Shown here one piece after another: positions 37,834 to 46,163 of a DNA stretch of 55,264 bases. Every line of letters starts with the position of its first letter. Within the stretch, counting starts at the first letter, position 1. Source of the DNA: Rhizobacter sp. Lineage in GTDB: Bacteria; Pseudomonadota; Gammaproteobacteria; Burkholderiales; Burkholderiaceae_C. The DNA lies in the NCBI GenBank assembly GCA_025355745.1, contig JANXZA010000147.1, forward strand, positions 1 through 55,264, read 5' to 3'. The notes beneath the pieces were generated by a model. That model was not told the DNA's origin and did not search any database. It saw nothing but the letters and a program-made list of their open reading frames with translations. A program made the position numbers and the translations under genes.

Positions 37834-37944
37834 CCAATTCATTCACCGCTGAGTAAAGGGGTTGACGGAGTTTGCGCAGAGTAAGCATTGATCTTTACTC
37901 TGCGCAACTCCGCAAACTCCGCCCCTCTGCGGTGAATGAATTGG
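37834..37944. repeat. Dispersed palindromic repeat, copy C
   Basis: An inverted repeat of 111 bp between the nitrate reductase and ybiB genes. The outer arms CCAATTCATTCACCGC (37834-37849) and GCGGTGAATGAATTGG (37929-37944) are exact 16-bp complements. An inner stem pairs GCGCAGAGTAA with TTACTCTGCGC around a short loop. It shares the CTCTGCG/CGCAGAG theme with copies A and B but has different outer ends. Confidence 0.9.
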
Positions 37945-37995
37945 TTATTCCCCACTGGGCCTGAAAATTGCGGTTCACTGGCCTGGGGGAACTAC

Positions 37996-38964
37996 ATGGC
38001 GATCACGAGCTACATCAAGGAAATCGGCCGCGGCAAAGAGGGCGCGCGTTCGCTGACCGAAGCCCAGGCGCACGACCTGATGAGCCAGGTGCTCGATGGC
38101 CGGGTGAGCGATCTCGAACTCGGCGCGTTCGCGCTGGCGATGCGCATCAAGGGCGAATCGGTGGCGGAACTGGCGGGCTTTCTGGCCGCCACGCACGAGC
38201 GCTGCATCCGCATCGCGCCAGCGTTGACGGCCAGCGCGCCGACCGTCTTCCTGCCCTCGTACAACGGCGCGCGCAAGCTGCCCAATCTGACCGCCCTGCT
38301 CGCGCTTCTGCTGGCGCAGGAAGGCGTGCAGGTGCTGGTGCACGGGCCGCTGCTCGATGCCGGGCGCATCAGCACGGCGGAGGTCTTTCGCGACCTCGGC
38401 CTGCCGTTCGCCGGCAACGCGGACGAGATCGAGAACGGCTGGGCGCGGCGCGAGCCGGTGTTCATTCGCACCGAAGATTTGTGCCCGCCGCTGGCGCGCC
38501 TGCTCGATGTGCGCCGCGTCGTCGGCCTGCGCAATTCCGCGCACACGGTGGCCAAGCTGCTGGCGCCTTGCGTCGCGCTTCGGGTCGTCAACTACACGCA
38601 CCCGGAATACGCCAGCTTGCTGGGCGAATTTCTGATCCACACGAAGGCCGATGCGATGCTGATGCGCGGCACCGAAGGCGAGCCGGTGGCCGACCCGCGG
38701 CGCCTGCCGAAGCTCGATGTGTTCATCGATGGCCAGCGCCGCCCCGAGTTGTCGCGGCCGGCCCATGAAGGCGTGTTGACCGGCCAGCCGCTGCTGCCGC
38801 GCAGCATCGACGCGGCCAGCACGGCGCTCTACATCCAGGCCGTGGTGAGCGGCGAAAAGCCGGCGCCGGCGCCGATCGCGCAGCAGGTCGAGTGCCTGCG
38901 GGCGGCGCTCGTGACGATGCGTTTGCCGCAAGGGCAGATTCGACCTCAGGAGCAGGTCGCATGA
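37996..38964 (+). CDS. ybiB: TrpD2/YbiB-family protein
   Basis: A 322-residue protein of the anthranilate phosphoribosyltransferase-like fold. Typical features are the helical N-terminal domain YIKEIGRGKEGARSLTEAQA, RIKGESVAELAGFL, and LPSYNGARKLPNLTALLALLLA. The phosphoribosyl-diphosphate binding glycine motif of true TrpD is altered (seen as LPSYNGARK), in line with YbiB, a nucleic-acid-binding relative without known TrpD activity. TGGGGGA precedes the ATG at 37996. It is embedded in the nitrate cluster between nasC and the siroheme methyltransferase. Confidence 0.85.
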   Translation: MAITSYIKEIGRGKEGARSLTEAQAHDLMSQVLDGRVSDLELGAFALAMRIKGESVAELAGFLAATHERCIRIAPALTASAPTVFLPSYNGARKLPNLTALLALLLAQEGVQVLVHGPLLDAGRISTAEVFRDLGLPFAGNADEIENGWARREPVFIRTEDLCPPLARLLDVRRVVGLRNSAHTVAKLLAPCVALRVVNYTHPEYASLLGEFLIHTKADAMLMRGTEGEPVADPRRLPKLDVFIDGQRRPELSRPAHEGVLTGQPLLPRSIDAASTALYIQAVVSGEKPAPAPIAQQVECLRAALVTMRLPQGQIRPQEQVA

Positions 38965-39776
38965 CGCTCGCTGGCACGTCGACCATGACGCCAACGACGA
39001 CGACCATTGGCAGCGTTGCCCTGGTCGGCGCCGGGCCAGGCGACCCGGATCTGCTTACGCGGAAGGCGCTGCGGGCGATCCGCCGCGCCAGCGTGATCCT
39101 GGCCGACGATCTGGTGAGCGACGGCGTGCTGCGCTTCGCCCGTCGCTCGGCACGCATCGTCCATGTCGGCAAGCGGGGAGGCTGCGCGAGCACACCGCAG
39201 GCCTTCATCGACAAGCTGATGCTGGCCGAGGCGCTGAAGGGCGAGCGCGTCGTGCGCCTGAAAGGCGGCGACCCGTTCATGTTCGGGCGCGGCGGCGAAG
39301 AGGCCGAGCATCTGCGCGCGCACGGCGTGGCGGTCGAGGTGGTGAACGGCATCACGGCCGGGCTGGCGGCAGCCACGTCGCTGGGCGTCGGCCTGACGCA
39401 CCGCGCGCACGCCCACGGTGTGATCTTCGTCACCGGTCACGCGCGCGCCGACGGCACGCCGATGCACTGGCCGACCCTGGGCGCAGCAGCGGCGCAAGGC
39501 CTGACGCTTGTGATCTACATGGGCGTGCCTGCCATCAACGCCATACGCGCCGGGCTGCTCGACGCCCTGCCCGCGCACACGCCGGCGGCACTGGTGCAGA
39601 ACGCGAGCCTGCCGACCCAACGGCATGCGGTCTGCACGCTGGACACGCTGGCCGCAACGTGTATCGAGGCGCGCATTGGCAGCCCGGCGATCATCGTCAT
39701 CGGCGATGTCTTGCGTGGTCTGCGCGAGCTGTCGATGCCCATGCCGAAGCTCACTCCGCAGCCCCGCGCTGCCTGA
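38961..39776 (+). CDS. cobA: Uroporphyrinogen-III C-methyltransferase
   Basis: A 271-residue SAM-dependent methyltransferase making precorrin-2, the precursor of siroheme. Motifs are VALVGAGPGDPDLLTRKAL, VRLKGGDPFMFGRGGEEA, VVNGITAG and the late GSPAIIVIGDVL. Siroheme is the NirB cofactor, so its place at the end of the nitrate operon makes sense; the product could also feed corrinoid synthesis. The ATG overlaps the ybiB stop. Confidence 0.95.
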   Translation: MTLAGTSTMTPTTTTIGSVALVGAGPGDPDLLTRKALRAIRRASVILADDLVSDGVLRFARRSARIVHVGKRGGCASTPQAFIDKLMLAEALKGERVVRLKGGDPFMFGRGGEEAEHLRAHGVAVEVVNGITAGLAAATSLGVGLTHRAHAHGVIFVTGHARADGTPMHWPTLGAAAAQGLTLVIYMGVPAINAIRAGLLDALPAHTPAALVQNASLPTQRHAVCTLDTLAATCIEARIGSPAIIVIGDVLRGLRELSMPMPKLTPQPRAA

Positions 39777-39819
39777 TCTTCCGCTGCACCGCCGCGCCGC
39801 ATAATCCGCGCCGAACGGC

Positions 39820-41082
39820 TTGCGCCAAGCCGTCACCGTTGCACCGAAAGGGACGTGCCTGAACTTCGATGTCGTGATCCTAGGTGCCGGCGCCGCCGGC
39901 CTGCATTGCGCGGGCATCGCCGGCCAGCGCGGCCTGAAGGTGCTGTTGATCGACCACGCCGCGAAGTTGGCCGAAAAGATCCGCATCTCCGGCGGCGGGC
40001 GCTGCAACTTCACGAACCTGGACACCGCGCCGGCGAACTTCCTGTCGGCAAACCCGCACTTCTGCCGCTCGGCGCTGGCCCGCTACACGCCGCAGGATTT
40101 CATCGCGCTGCTGCAGCGCCACCGCGTCGGCTGGCACGAGAAGCACAAGGGCCAACTGTTCTGCGACGCGGGCAGCGAGCAGGTCATCGAGCTGCTGGTG
40201 CGCGAGTGCGAGCAGGGCCACGTCGCGCGCTGGCAGCCATGCGCGGTGCTCGGCGTGCGCCGCAGCGCAGGCGGGTTCGAGCTCGATACCGATCGGGGCC
40301 TGGCGCAGGCCGCGCGGCTGGTGGTTGCGACCGGCGGCCTGTCGATCCCGAAAATCGGCGCCACCGACATCGGCTACCGGCTGGCGCGCCAGTTCGGGCA
40401 TTGCATCGTGCCGACCCGCCCGGCGCTGGTGCCGCTGACCTTCGATGCGCTCAGCTGGGCACCGTACGCGGCTCTGTCGGGCGTGTCACAGGAGGTCAGG
40501 ATCGAGACCGGCATCGGCAAGTTGCGCACCGAATTCGTCGAAGATTTGCTGTTCACGCACCGCGGTCTGAGTGGCCCGGCGGTGCTGCAGATTTCGAGTT
40601 ACTGGCAGCAAGGCACGCCGGTGCGAATCGACCTCTCGCCGGCCGGCGCTCTTGGTGCGGCGCTGGCCCAGGCGAAGCGCGGTTCGCAGCGCCAGCTCGG
40701 CAACGAACTGGCCGAGCTGATCCCGCGGCGCCTTGCCGATGCCTGGCTGGCGGCCGCGCCGGAACTTGCCGCCAGGCCGATGGCAGACCAGCGCGACCGC
40801 GACCTCGTCGGCCTCGCCGAGCGCCTGCACCGCTGGGAATTGAAGCCGCAGGGCACCGAGGGCTATCGCAAGGCCGAGGTGACGGCAGGCGGCGTCGATA
40901 CGCGCGAACTCAGCTCGCAAACGATGGGCAGCAGCGTCGTCCCCGGCCTGTTCTTCATCGGCGAAGTGGTCGACGTAACCGGCTGGCTCGGTGGCTACAA
41001 CTTCCAGTGGGCGTGGGCCAGTGCAGCCGCCTGCGCGCGGGCGTTGACGGCGCGGGAACCGGCTGGATCAGACGGCGGCTGA
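39820..41082 (+). CDS. HI0933/YhiN-family flavoprotein
   Basis: A flavoprotein of about 410-420 residues. The FAD Rossmann motif is VVILGAGAAGLHCA, followed by the family mark EKIRISGGGRCNFTN, then LFTHRGLSGPAVLQISSYW and the C-terminal FFIGEVVDVTGWLGGYNFQWAWASG-type end. The start is uncertain: TTG at 39820 lacks a ribosome site, while an in-frame CTG at 39859 follows AAAGGGA by 5 bases and begins right before the Rossmann strand. The biological role of the family is not settled. Confidence 0.88.
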   Translation: MRQAVTVAPKGTCLNFDVVILGAGAAGLHCAGIAGQRGLKVLLIDHAAKLAEKIRISGGGRCNFTNLDTAPANFLSANPHFCRSALARYTPQDFIALLQRHRVGWHEKHKGQLFCDAGSEQVIELLVRECEQGHVARWQPCAVLGVRRSAGGFELDTDRGLAQAARLVVATGGLSIPKIGATDIGYRLARQFGHCIVPTRPALVPLTFDALSWAPYAALSGVSQEVRIETGIGKLRTEFVEDLLFTHRGLSGPAVLQISSYWQQGTPVRIDLSPAGALGAALAQAKRGSQRQLGNELAELIPRRLADAWLAAAPELAARPMADQRDRDLVGLAERLHRWELKPQGTEGYRKAEVTAGGVDTRELSSQTMGSSVVPGLFFIGEVVDVTGWLGGYNFQWAWASAAACARALTAREPAGSDGG

Positions 41083-41089
41083 CGCTGCG

Positions 41090-41119
41090 TTGCGGCCGCG
41101 ATTTGCATCGGGCTATAAT
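41090..41119 (+). promoter_or_regulatory. rpsU promoter
   Basis: A perfect -10 TATAAT lies at 41114-41119 with a weak -35 TTGCGG at 41090-41095, spacing 18. This gives a leader of about 108 bases before rpsU. Confidence 0.65.
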
Positions 41120-41233
41120 CGATGCTCTTTGCTGACAACACTTGTGCTGCGATCGTATGGAACTGAAACCGCTTGAACCTGCGGCATCCAGCACACGACA
41201 CCGAGCCCCCAATTTTCAGGATCCAATTTCTAC

Positions 41234-41446
41234 ATGACTACGATTCGCGTCAAAGAAAACGAGCCATTCGACGTGGCGCTGCGCCGCTTCAAGCGCACCA
41301 TCGAAAAGCTCGGCCTGCTGACCGACCTGCGAGCCCGCGAGTTTTACGAAAAGCCCACCGCAGAGCGCAAGCGCAAGAAGGCAGCGGCCGTGAAGCGCCA
41401 CTTCAAGCGCGTTCGCAGCATGCAGTTGCCCAAGAAGCTGTTCTGA
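41234..41446 (+). CDS. rpsU: 30S ribosomal protein S21
   Basis: A 70-residue basic protein with the S21 pattern [20 protein letters not shown] and [14 protein letters not shown]. It binds the 30S platform near the anti-Shine-Dalgarno region. It has its own promoter and is followed by a hairpin terminator at 41483-41516. Confidence 0.97.
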   Translation: MTTIRVKENEPFDVALRRFKRTIEKLGLLTDLRAREFYEKPTAERKRKKAAAVKRHFKRVRSMQLPKKLF

Positions 41447-41482
41447 TCCGAGGCGCCGGGCCTTTACCGGTCCACGCCACTG

Positions 41483-41516
41483 AAGCCCGCACCTTGCGGG
41501 CTTTGTCGTTTCTTGA
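41483..41516 (+). terminator. Rho-independent terminator after rpsU
   Basis: AAGCCCGC and GCGGGCTT form an exact 8-bp stem with a 5-base loop, followed by a T-rich stretch (TGTCGTTTCTT). It separates rpsU from yqeY and probably only attenuates read-through. Confidence 0.75.
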
Positions 41517-41561
41517 TCCCGAACGATTCGTTTACGCACAGGTACTTGGCCAGGAGCAATC

Positions 41562-42023
41562 ATGAGCTTGAAAGACCAGATCACCGAAGACATGAAGACC
41601 GCCATGCGCGCGAAGGATGCAGCCCGGCTGCTGACGATCCGTGGCCTGCTGGCGGCCTGCAAGCAGCGCGAGGTCGATGAGCGCATCACACTCGACGACG
41701 CGGCCGTGGTCGCCATCGTCGACAAGCTGGTCAAGCAGCGCAAAGACTCGATTACCCAGTTCATCGCGGGCAACCGCCCGGACCTGGCCGACAAGGAAAG
41801 CGCCGAGCTGCTGGTGCTGGAAGGCTATCTGCCGCAGCGCCTGAACGCCGATGCCATTGCCGCGGAGGTCGCAGCCGTCGTCGCCGAACTGGCCTCGGAA
41901 CTCGGCAGAGCGGCCGGGCCGGGCGACATGGGCAAGGTGATGGCGGCGGTGAAGACACGGCTGGCAGGCAAGGCCGAGATGGGGCTGGTGTCGGCGGCGG
42001 TCAAGAAGGTGCTCACTCCATGA
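41562..42023 (+). CDS. yqeY: GatB/YqeY-domain protein
   Basis: A 153-residue protein with the YqeY fold: LKDQITEDMKTAMRAKDAARLLTIR at the start and GPGDMGKVMAAVKTRLAGKAEMGLVSAAVKKVL at the end. It resembles the tail domain of the GatB amidotransferase that contacts tRNA. It follows rpsU as in many bacteria; exact function is not established. AGGAG lies before the ATG. Confidence 0.92.
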   Translation: MSLKDQITEDMKTAMRAKDAARLLTIRGLLAACKQREVDERITLDDAAVVAIVDKLVKQRKDSITQFIAGNRPDLADKESAELLVLEGYLPQRLNADAIAAEVAAVVAELASELGRAAGPGDMGKVMAAVKTRLAGKAEMGLVSAAVKKVLTP

Positions 42024-42364
42024 CCGCGCCGGTCGTACTACCGCTCAGTTCCGACGTTAGCGTCGCGCCACAGCTCGATCCAGCGGCGATGGCCTGGGCT
42101 GCACAAGCGGGCTTCAGGAGCGTCATCAACAACCGGCCCGACTTCGAAGGCGGTCCTGAACAGCCCACCAACGCAGCCATGCAGCAAGCCGCGCAGGCCG
42201 CCGGACTGGCCTATGCCTTCCTGCCGGTGCAACCGGCCGCACAGACGCCCCAAGAGGTGGCCCGCTTCCAGGAATTGCTGGCGCAACTGCCCAAGCCAGT
42301 CCTGGCGTTTTGCCGCAGCGGCACCCGCTCGGCCAAGCTCGTTCGCGCCGCCACTGGCGCCTGA
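42020..42364 (+). CDS. DUF442/TIGR01244 phosphatase-like or sulfur-transferase protein
   Basis: A 114-residue protein with a tyrosine-phosphatase-like fold. The active loop is AFCRSGTRSAKL near the C-terminus, with the family opening SVAPQLDPAAMAWAAQAGFRSVINNRPDFEGG. Relatives include the N-terminal domain of Blh proteins tied to sulfide metabolism. The substrate is unknown. Its start overlaps the yqeY stop (ATGA). Confidence 0.82.
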   Translation: MTAPVVLPLSSDVSVAPQLDPAAMAWAAQAGFRSVINNRPDFEGGPEQPTNAAMQQAAQAAGLAYAFLPVQPAAQTPQEVARFQELLAQLPKPVLAFCRSGTRSAKLVRAATGA

Positions 42365-42522
42365 AGCTTCGCACCGGAGCCCCGCCCTGCTAAGGGTTAG
42401 ACCGCGCGGCCCGCGCCTCCCGACTGCCTAAAATCTGCCGACCTTGCCCCCGGGGCGACCCACCGTGCGGCCTGCGTGCCTCACCGTGTCTCTGCAAGAC
42501 GCCTGCAATCCTGGGAGAGGCC

Positions 42523-43140
42523 GTGTCCACTTTGCTCCAAGTCTCGCGCTGGATCGACAAGCTCAGCGAATTCGTCGGGCGCTGGGTGGCCTGGTTGGTG
42601 CTTGCCGCAGTGTTGATCAGCGCCGGCAACGCCATCACACGCAAGGCGTTCAACCTGAGCTCGAACGCGTTCCTGGAAATCCAGTGGTACTTGTTTGCCG
42701 CCGTTTTTCTGCTCGCCTCAGGCTACACCCTGATGCGCCAGGAGCATGTGAAGATCGATGTGTTGTCGGGCCGCTTCTCCAAGCGCACGCAGATCTGGAT
42801 CGAGATCTTAGGCATCTGCGTGTTTCTGTTCCCGTTCATCTTCATGATCGTCAAGCTGGCGATGCCGCTGGTGATCGGCGCATTCGTCTCGAAGGAAATG
42901 TCGTCCAACGCTGGCGGCCTGATTCGCTGGCCGGTCTTTGCGCTGTTGCCCGCGGGCATGCTGCTGCTGGGCCTGCAGGGCGTTGCGGAGTTGATCAAGC
43001 GTGTCGCGTTCCTGAAGGGGCTGATACCCGACCCGAGCAAGAAGAAAGGGGTCAAGACACCCGAGGAGGAACTGGCCGAGTTCCTGCTGCACAAGGAAGT
43101 TGCCGCGCGTGAAGCCGCGTTGACGGGAGCGAAGCGATGA
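42523..43140 (+). CDS. TRAP transporter small permease (DctQ type)
   Basis: A 205-residue membrane protein with four hydrophobic segments and the small-subunit opening WIDKLSEFVGRWVAWLVLAAVL, with FLEIQWYLFAAVFLLASGYTL. It starts at GTG with GGGAGAGG 4-5 bases upstream. A possible -10 (TAAAAT near 42430) lies in the gap after the DUF442 gene. A charged C-terminal tail is present. It pairs with the large subunit that follows (ATGA overlap). Confidence 0.9.
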   Translation: MSTLLQVSRWIDKLSEFVGRWVAWLVLAAVLISAGNAITRKAFNLSSNAFLEIQWYLFAAVFLLASGYTLMRQEHVKIDVLSGRFSKRTQIWIEILGICVFLFPFIFMIVKLAMPLVIGAFVSKEMSSNAGGLIRWPVFALLPAGMLLLGLQGVAELIKRVAFLKGLIPDPSKKKGVKTPEEELAEFLLHKEVAAREAALTGAKR

Positions 43141-44861
43141 GCGCGTTCCTGATCGCCAACATGGCGCCGATCATGTTCGGGGCGTTGATCCTGTTTCTGA
43201 TGTTCGGTTATGCGGTGGCGTTTTCGCTCGCCGCCTGCGGGCTGTTCTTCGGGTTCGTGGGCATCGAGCTCGGCATGATCCAGCCGGCGTTCCTGCAAAG
43301 CCTGCCGTTGCGCATGTTCGGCATCATGCAAAACGACACCTTGCTGGCGATTCCGTTCTTCACCTTCATGGGGTTGATCCTGGAGCGCTCGGGCATGGCC
43401 GAAGACCTGCTCGACACGATCGGGCAACTGTTCGGTCCGATCCGCGGCGGCCTGGCCTACGCGGTGATCCTGGTCGGCGCGATGCTCGCTGCCACCACCG
43501 GCGTGGTCGCCGCCTCGGTGATCTCGATGGGTTTGATTTCGCTGCCGATCATGCTGCGCTACGGCTACGACCGGCGCGTGGCGAGCGGCGTGATCGCCGC
43601 GTCGGGCACGCTGGCGCAAATCATCCCGCCGTCGCTGGTCTTGATCGTGCTGGCCGACCAACTCGGCAAGAGCGTGGGCGACCTGTACAAGGGCGCCTTC
43701 ATTCCGGGCTTCGTGCTGACCGCGCTGTACGTGATCTACGTCCTCGTCGTCAGTTTCATCCGGCCGCAATGGGTTCCGGCGCTGCCGCCGCAAGCCCGCA
43801 CGATCCGCGAGGACGACGGCACATCCGGCTTGCGATCGCTCGTCGTGCTGACGGCCCTGTCGGTTCTGGCGGCCGTCGGTTTTGCGAAGTTGCGCCCCGA
43901 CAGCGTGCCGTTCGACGAGCTGCTCGTGACTTCGATGTGCGTCGGCGTGGGCGTCGCGTTTGTCGCGTCGGTCGTCAACCAGGTCACCAAGCTCGGTTTG
44001 TTGTCGCGCATGGCCGAGCGCGTGACCTTCGTGCTGATCCCGCCGCTGGCGCTGATCTTCCTGGTGCTCGGCACCATTTTTCTCGGCATTGCGACGCCCA
44101 CCGAAGGCGGTGCGATGGGCGCAGTCGGCGCGCTCGTGATGGCCATGGCGCGCCGGCGCATCGACCTCAAGCTGATCCGCCAGGCGATGGACTCGACGAT
44201 GAAGCTGTCGTGCTTCGTGCTGTTCATCCTGATCGGCGCGACGGTGTTCAGCCTCGCGTTCCAGGGCGTCGACGGGCCGAAGTGGGTCGAGCATCTGCTG
44301 TCCGGCCTGCCGGGCGGCCAGCTCGGCTTTCTGATCGTGGTCAACCTGCTGATCTTCGTGCTGGCGTTCTTCCTCGACTTCTTCGAGCTGGCCTTCATCA
44401 TCATCCCGCTGATCGGGCCGGTGGCCGAGAAGCTCGGCATTGACCTGGTCTGGTTCGGGGTGCTGCTGGCGGTGAACATGCAGACGTCGTTCATGCACCC
44501 GCCGTTTGGTTTCGCCTTGTTCTACCTTCGCAGCGTCGCGCCGCACGAGGACTACACCGACAAGGTGACGAAGCAGCCGATGGCCCGGGTCACGATCGAG
44601 CAGATCTACTGGGGCGCCGTGCCGTTCGTGCTGATCCAGATCTTCATGGTCGGGTTGATCATTGCCTTCCCGGGCCTGGTGTCCAGCGGCCTGACCAAGG
44701 AGACGACGATCGACGCCGACAAAGTGTTCCAGCAGATGCAGAAAGAGCCGAAGGCCCCGCCGCCAACCGACGGTTCAGCACCGGTGCAGGAAGATGCGAA
44801 GGACGACCCGATGAAAGGCCTGATCGAGTCGCTGAAGAACGACCAGGCGAAGAAGCCTTGA
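43137..44861 (+). CDS. TRAP transporter large permease (DctM type)
   Basis: A 574-residue membrane protein of the DctM family driving sodium-coupled uptake of organic acids. Motifs include NDTLLAIPFFTFMGLILERSG, GGLAYAVILVGAMLAATTGVVAAS and ASGTLAQIIPPSLVLIVLADQ. The C-terminus carries a hydrophilic extension with acidic and proline-rich sequence, longer than usual. The matching binding-protein gene is downstream on the other strand and carries a stop codon. Confidence 0.92.
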   Translation: MSAFLIANMAPIMFGALILFLMFGYAVAFSLAACGLFFGFVGIELGMIQPAFLQSLPLRMFGIMQNDTLLAIPFFTFMGLILERSGMAEDLLDTIGQLFGPIRGGLAYAVILVGAMLAATTGVVAASVISMGLISLPIMLRYGYDRRVASGVIAASGTLAQIIPPSLVLIVLADQLGKSVGDLYKGAFIPGFVLTALYVIYVLVVSFIRPQWVPALPPQARTIREDDGTSGLRSLVVLTALSVLAAVGFAKLRPDSVPFDELLVTSMCVGVGVAFVASVVNQVTKLGLLSRMAERVTFVLIPPLALIFLVLGTIFLGIATPTEGGAMGAVGALVMAMARRRIDLKLIRQAMDSTMKLSCFVLFILIGATVFSLAFQGVDGPKWVEHLLSGLPGGQLGFLIVVNLLIFVLAFFLDFFELAFIIIPLIGPVAEKLGIDLVWFGVLLAVNMQTSFMHPPFGFALFYLRSVAPHEDYTDKVTKQPMARVTIEQIYWGAVPFVLIQIFMVGLIIAFPGLVSSGLTKETTIDADKVFQQMQKEPKAPPPTDGSAPVQEDAKDDPMKGLIESLKNDQAKKP

Positions 44862-44879
44862 GCGCCTCGCGCTCGTGAG

Positions 44880-44913
44880 AACGCCCCACCGCGGCGTACC
44901 GCGGCGGGGCGTT
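44880..44913. terminator. Bidirectional terminator hairpin between TRAP genes
   Basis: AACGCCCC-A-CCGCGG pairs with CCGCGG-C-GGGGCGTT around a CGTA loop, a strong stem of about 14 bp with A-rich and T-rich sides, between convergent genes. Confidence 0.75.
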
Positions 44914-44936
44914 TGCAGGCGAGATCCAGCGGCGCG

Positions 44937-46022
44937 TCAGCCGAGTTTTTGCGCCTGCATGAAGTCGTCGAAGCCCGCCTCCGTGAAGCGGAACCACAGG
45001 TTGGCGTCGCGCCGGTAGGTCGAGTAGTCGTCGTAGATCTTCTTCCACGCCGGGTTGCTCGCGTTGAGTTCCGCGTACACCTCCATCGCCGACTTGAATG
45101 CCGCCGCCATCACGTCTTTTGGGAACGGATGCAGCTTGACGCCCTGGCTCACGAGCGTCTTCAGGGCACCGGGATTCTTGTAGTCGTACTTGGCCTGCAT
45201 GTCGGTGTGTGCGTAGGCTGCGGCCGCTTCGACGATCGCCTTGTACTCCGACGACAAGCTGTCGTACGCCTTTTGATTGACGTACAGCGACAACTGCGGG
45301 CCGCCTTCCCACCAGCCGGGGTAGTAGTAATGCGGCGCGACCTTGTTGAAGCCGAGCTTCAAGTCGTCATACGGGCCGACCCACTCGGCCGCGTCGATCG
45401 TGCCCTTCTCCAGCGCCTGGTAGATCTCGCCGCCCGGAATGTTTTGCGGCACCGCGCCGATGCGTTCGATCACCTTGCCGCCGAAGCCGCCGACGCGAAA
45501 CTTCAGGCCCTTGATGTCGGCCAGCGAGTTGATTTCCTTGCGGTGCCAGCCGCCCATCTGGGCTCCGGTGTTGCCCATCGGGAAGTTGACGATGTTGACC
45601 TTGGCGTAGTGCTCGCGCGTCAGCTTCAGGCCATTGCCCTCGTGCATCCAGGCCGTCATCTGGCGGTTGTTCAGGCCGAACGGAATGGCGCAGTCCAGGG
45701 CGTAGGTTGGGTCCTTGCCAAAAAAGTATTAGGGTGCCGTGCTCGCCATTTCGACCGTGCCGGTGGACACGCAGTCGAGCACGCCGAACGCCGGCATCAA
45801 CTCCCCCGCAGCATGCGTGGAGATCACGAACTTGCCACCGGTCATGTCGCTGACCTTCTTGGCGAACACATCACAGGCGCCGAACAGCGTGTCAAGCGAC
45901 TTCGGAAAGCTCGACGCAATGCGCCAGCGCAAGCTTGTCTGCGCGTGGACGATGGGGGGCGCCGCGCCCGTGGCAAGCACGCCCGCCATTCCAGCACCAT
46001 GAACGAAGGAACGACGCTGCAT
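44937..46022 (-). pseudogene. TRAP transporter substrate-binding protein with in-frame stop
   Basis: A DctP-type binding protein of 361 codons broken by one stop. The 5' part (46022 to 45732) begins with a Tat-like signal MQRRSFVHGAGMAGVL ending VHAQ, and includes CDVFAKKVSDMTGGKF and MASTAP. Codon 98 is TAA (minus strand of 45729-45731). The same frame then continues YFFGKDPTYALDCAIPFGL, and GLKFRVGGFGGKVIERIGAVPQNIPGGEIYQALEKGTID to the normal end. Relatives have tyrosine there, so a single C-to-A change in TAC is the simplest cause. No frameshift is involved. It may be a recent null mutation, a suppressed stop or a sequencing error. Confidence 0.9.
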
Positions 46023-46163
46023 GTTGATTCTCCGGTGGGGGATGGTTCGGCAATGAACGCGTCGGATTTTAGAAGCGGGCACCCGAGCGCCGGCCGGGAT
46101 ATACCCGAGCGCAATCGCTTCGCAAGACGCGCCGCCGAACGGGCGGCGCAGCGGCGCAGCGGC

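Noticed and set aside
39855-41135. Alternate-frame protein starting GTG at 39855
   Set aside because: It overlaps the flavoprotein gene throughout and has shadow composition, while the flavoprotein frame holds clear FAD motifs.
45720-45731. Frameshift at the A-run as the cause of the broken TRAP gene
   Set aside because: Both halves are in the same frame, so an insertion or deletion in the homopolymer does not explain the stop.
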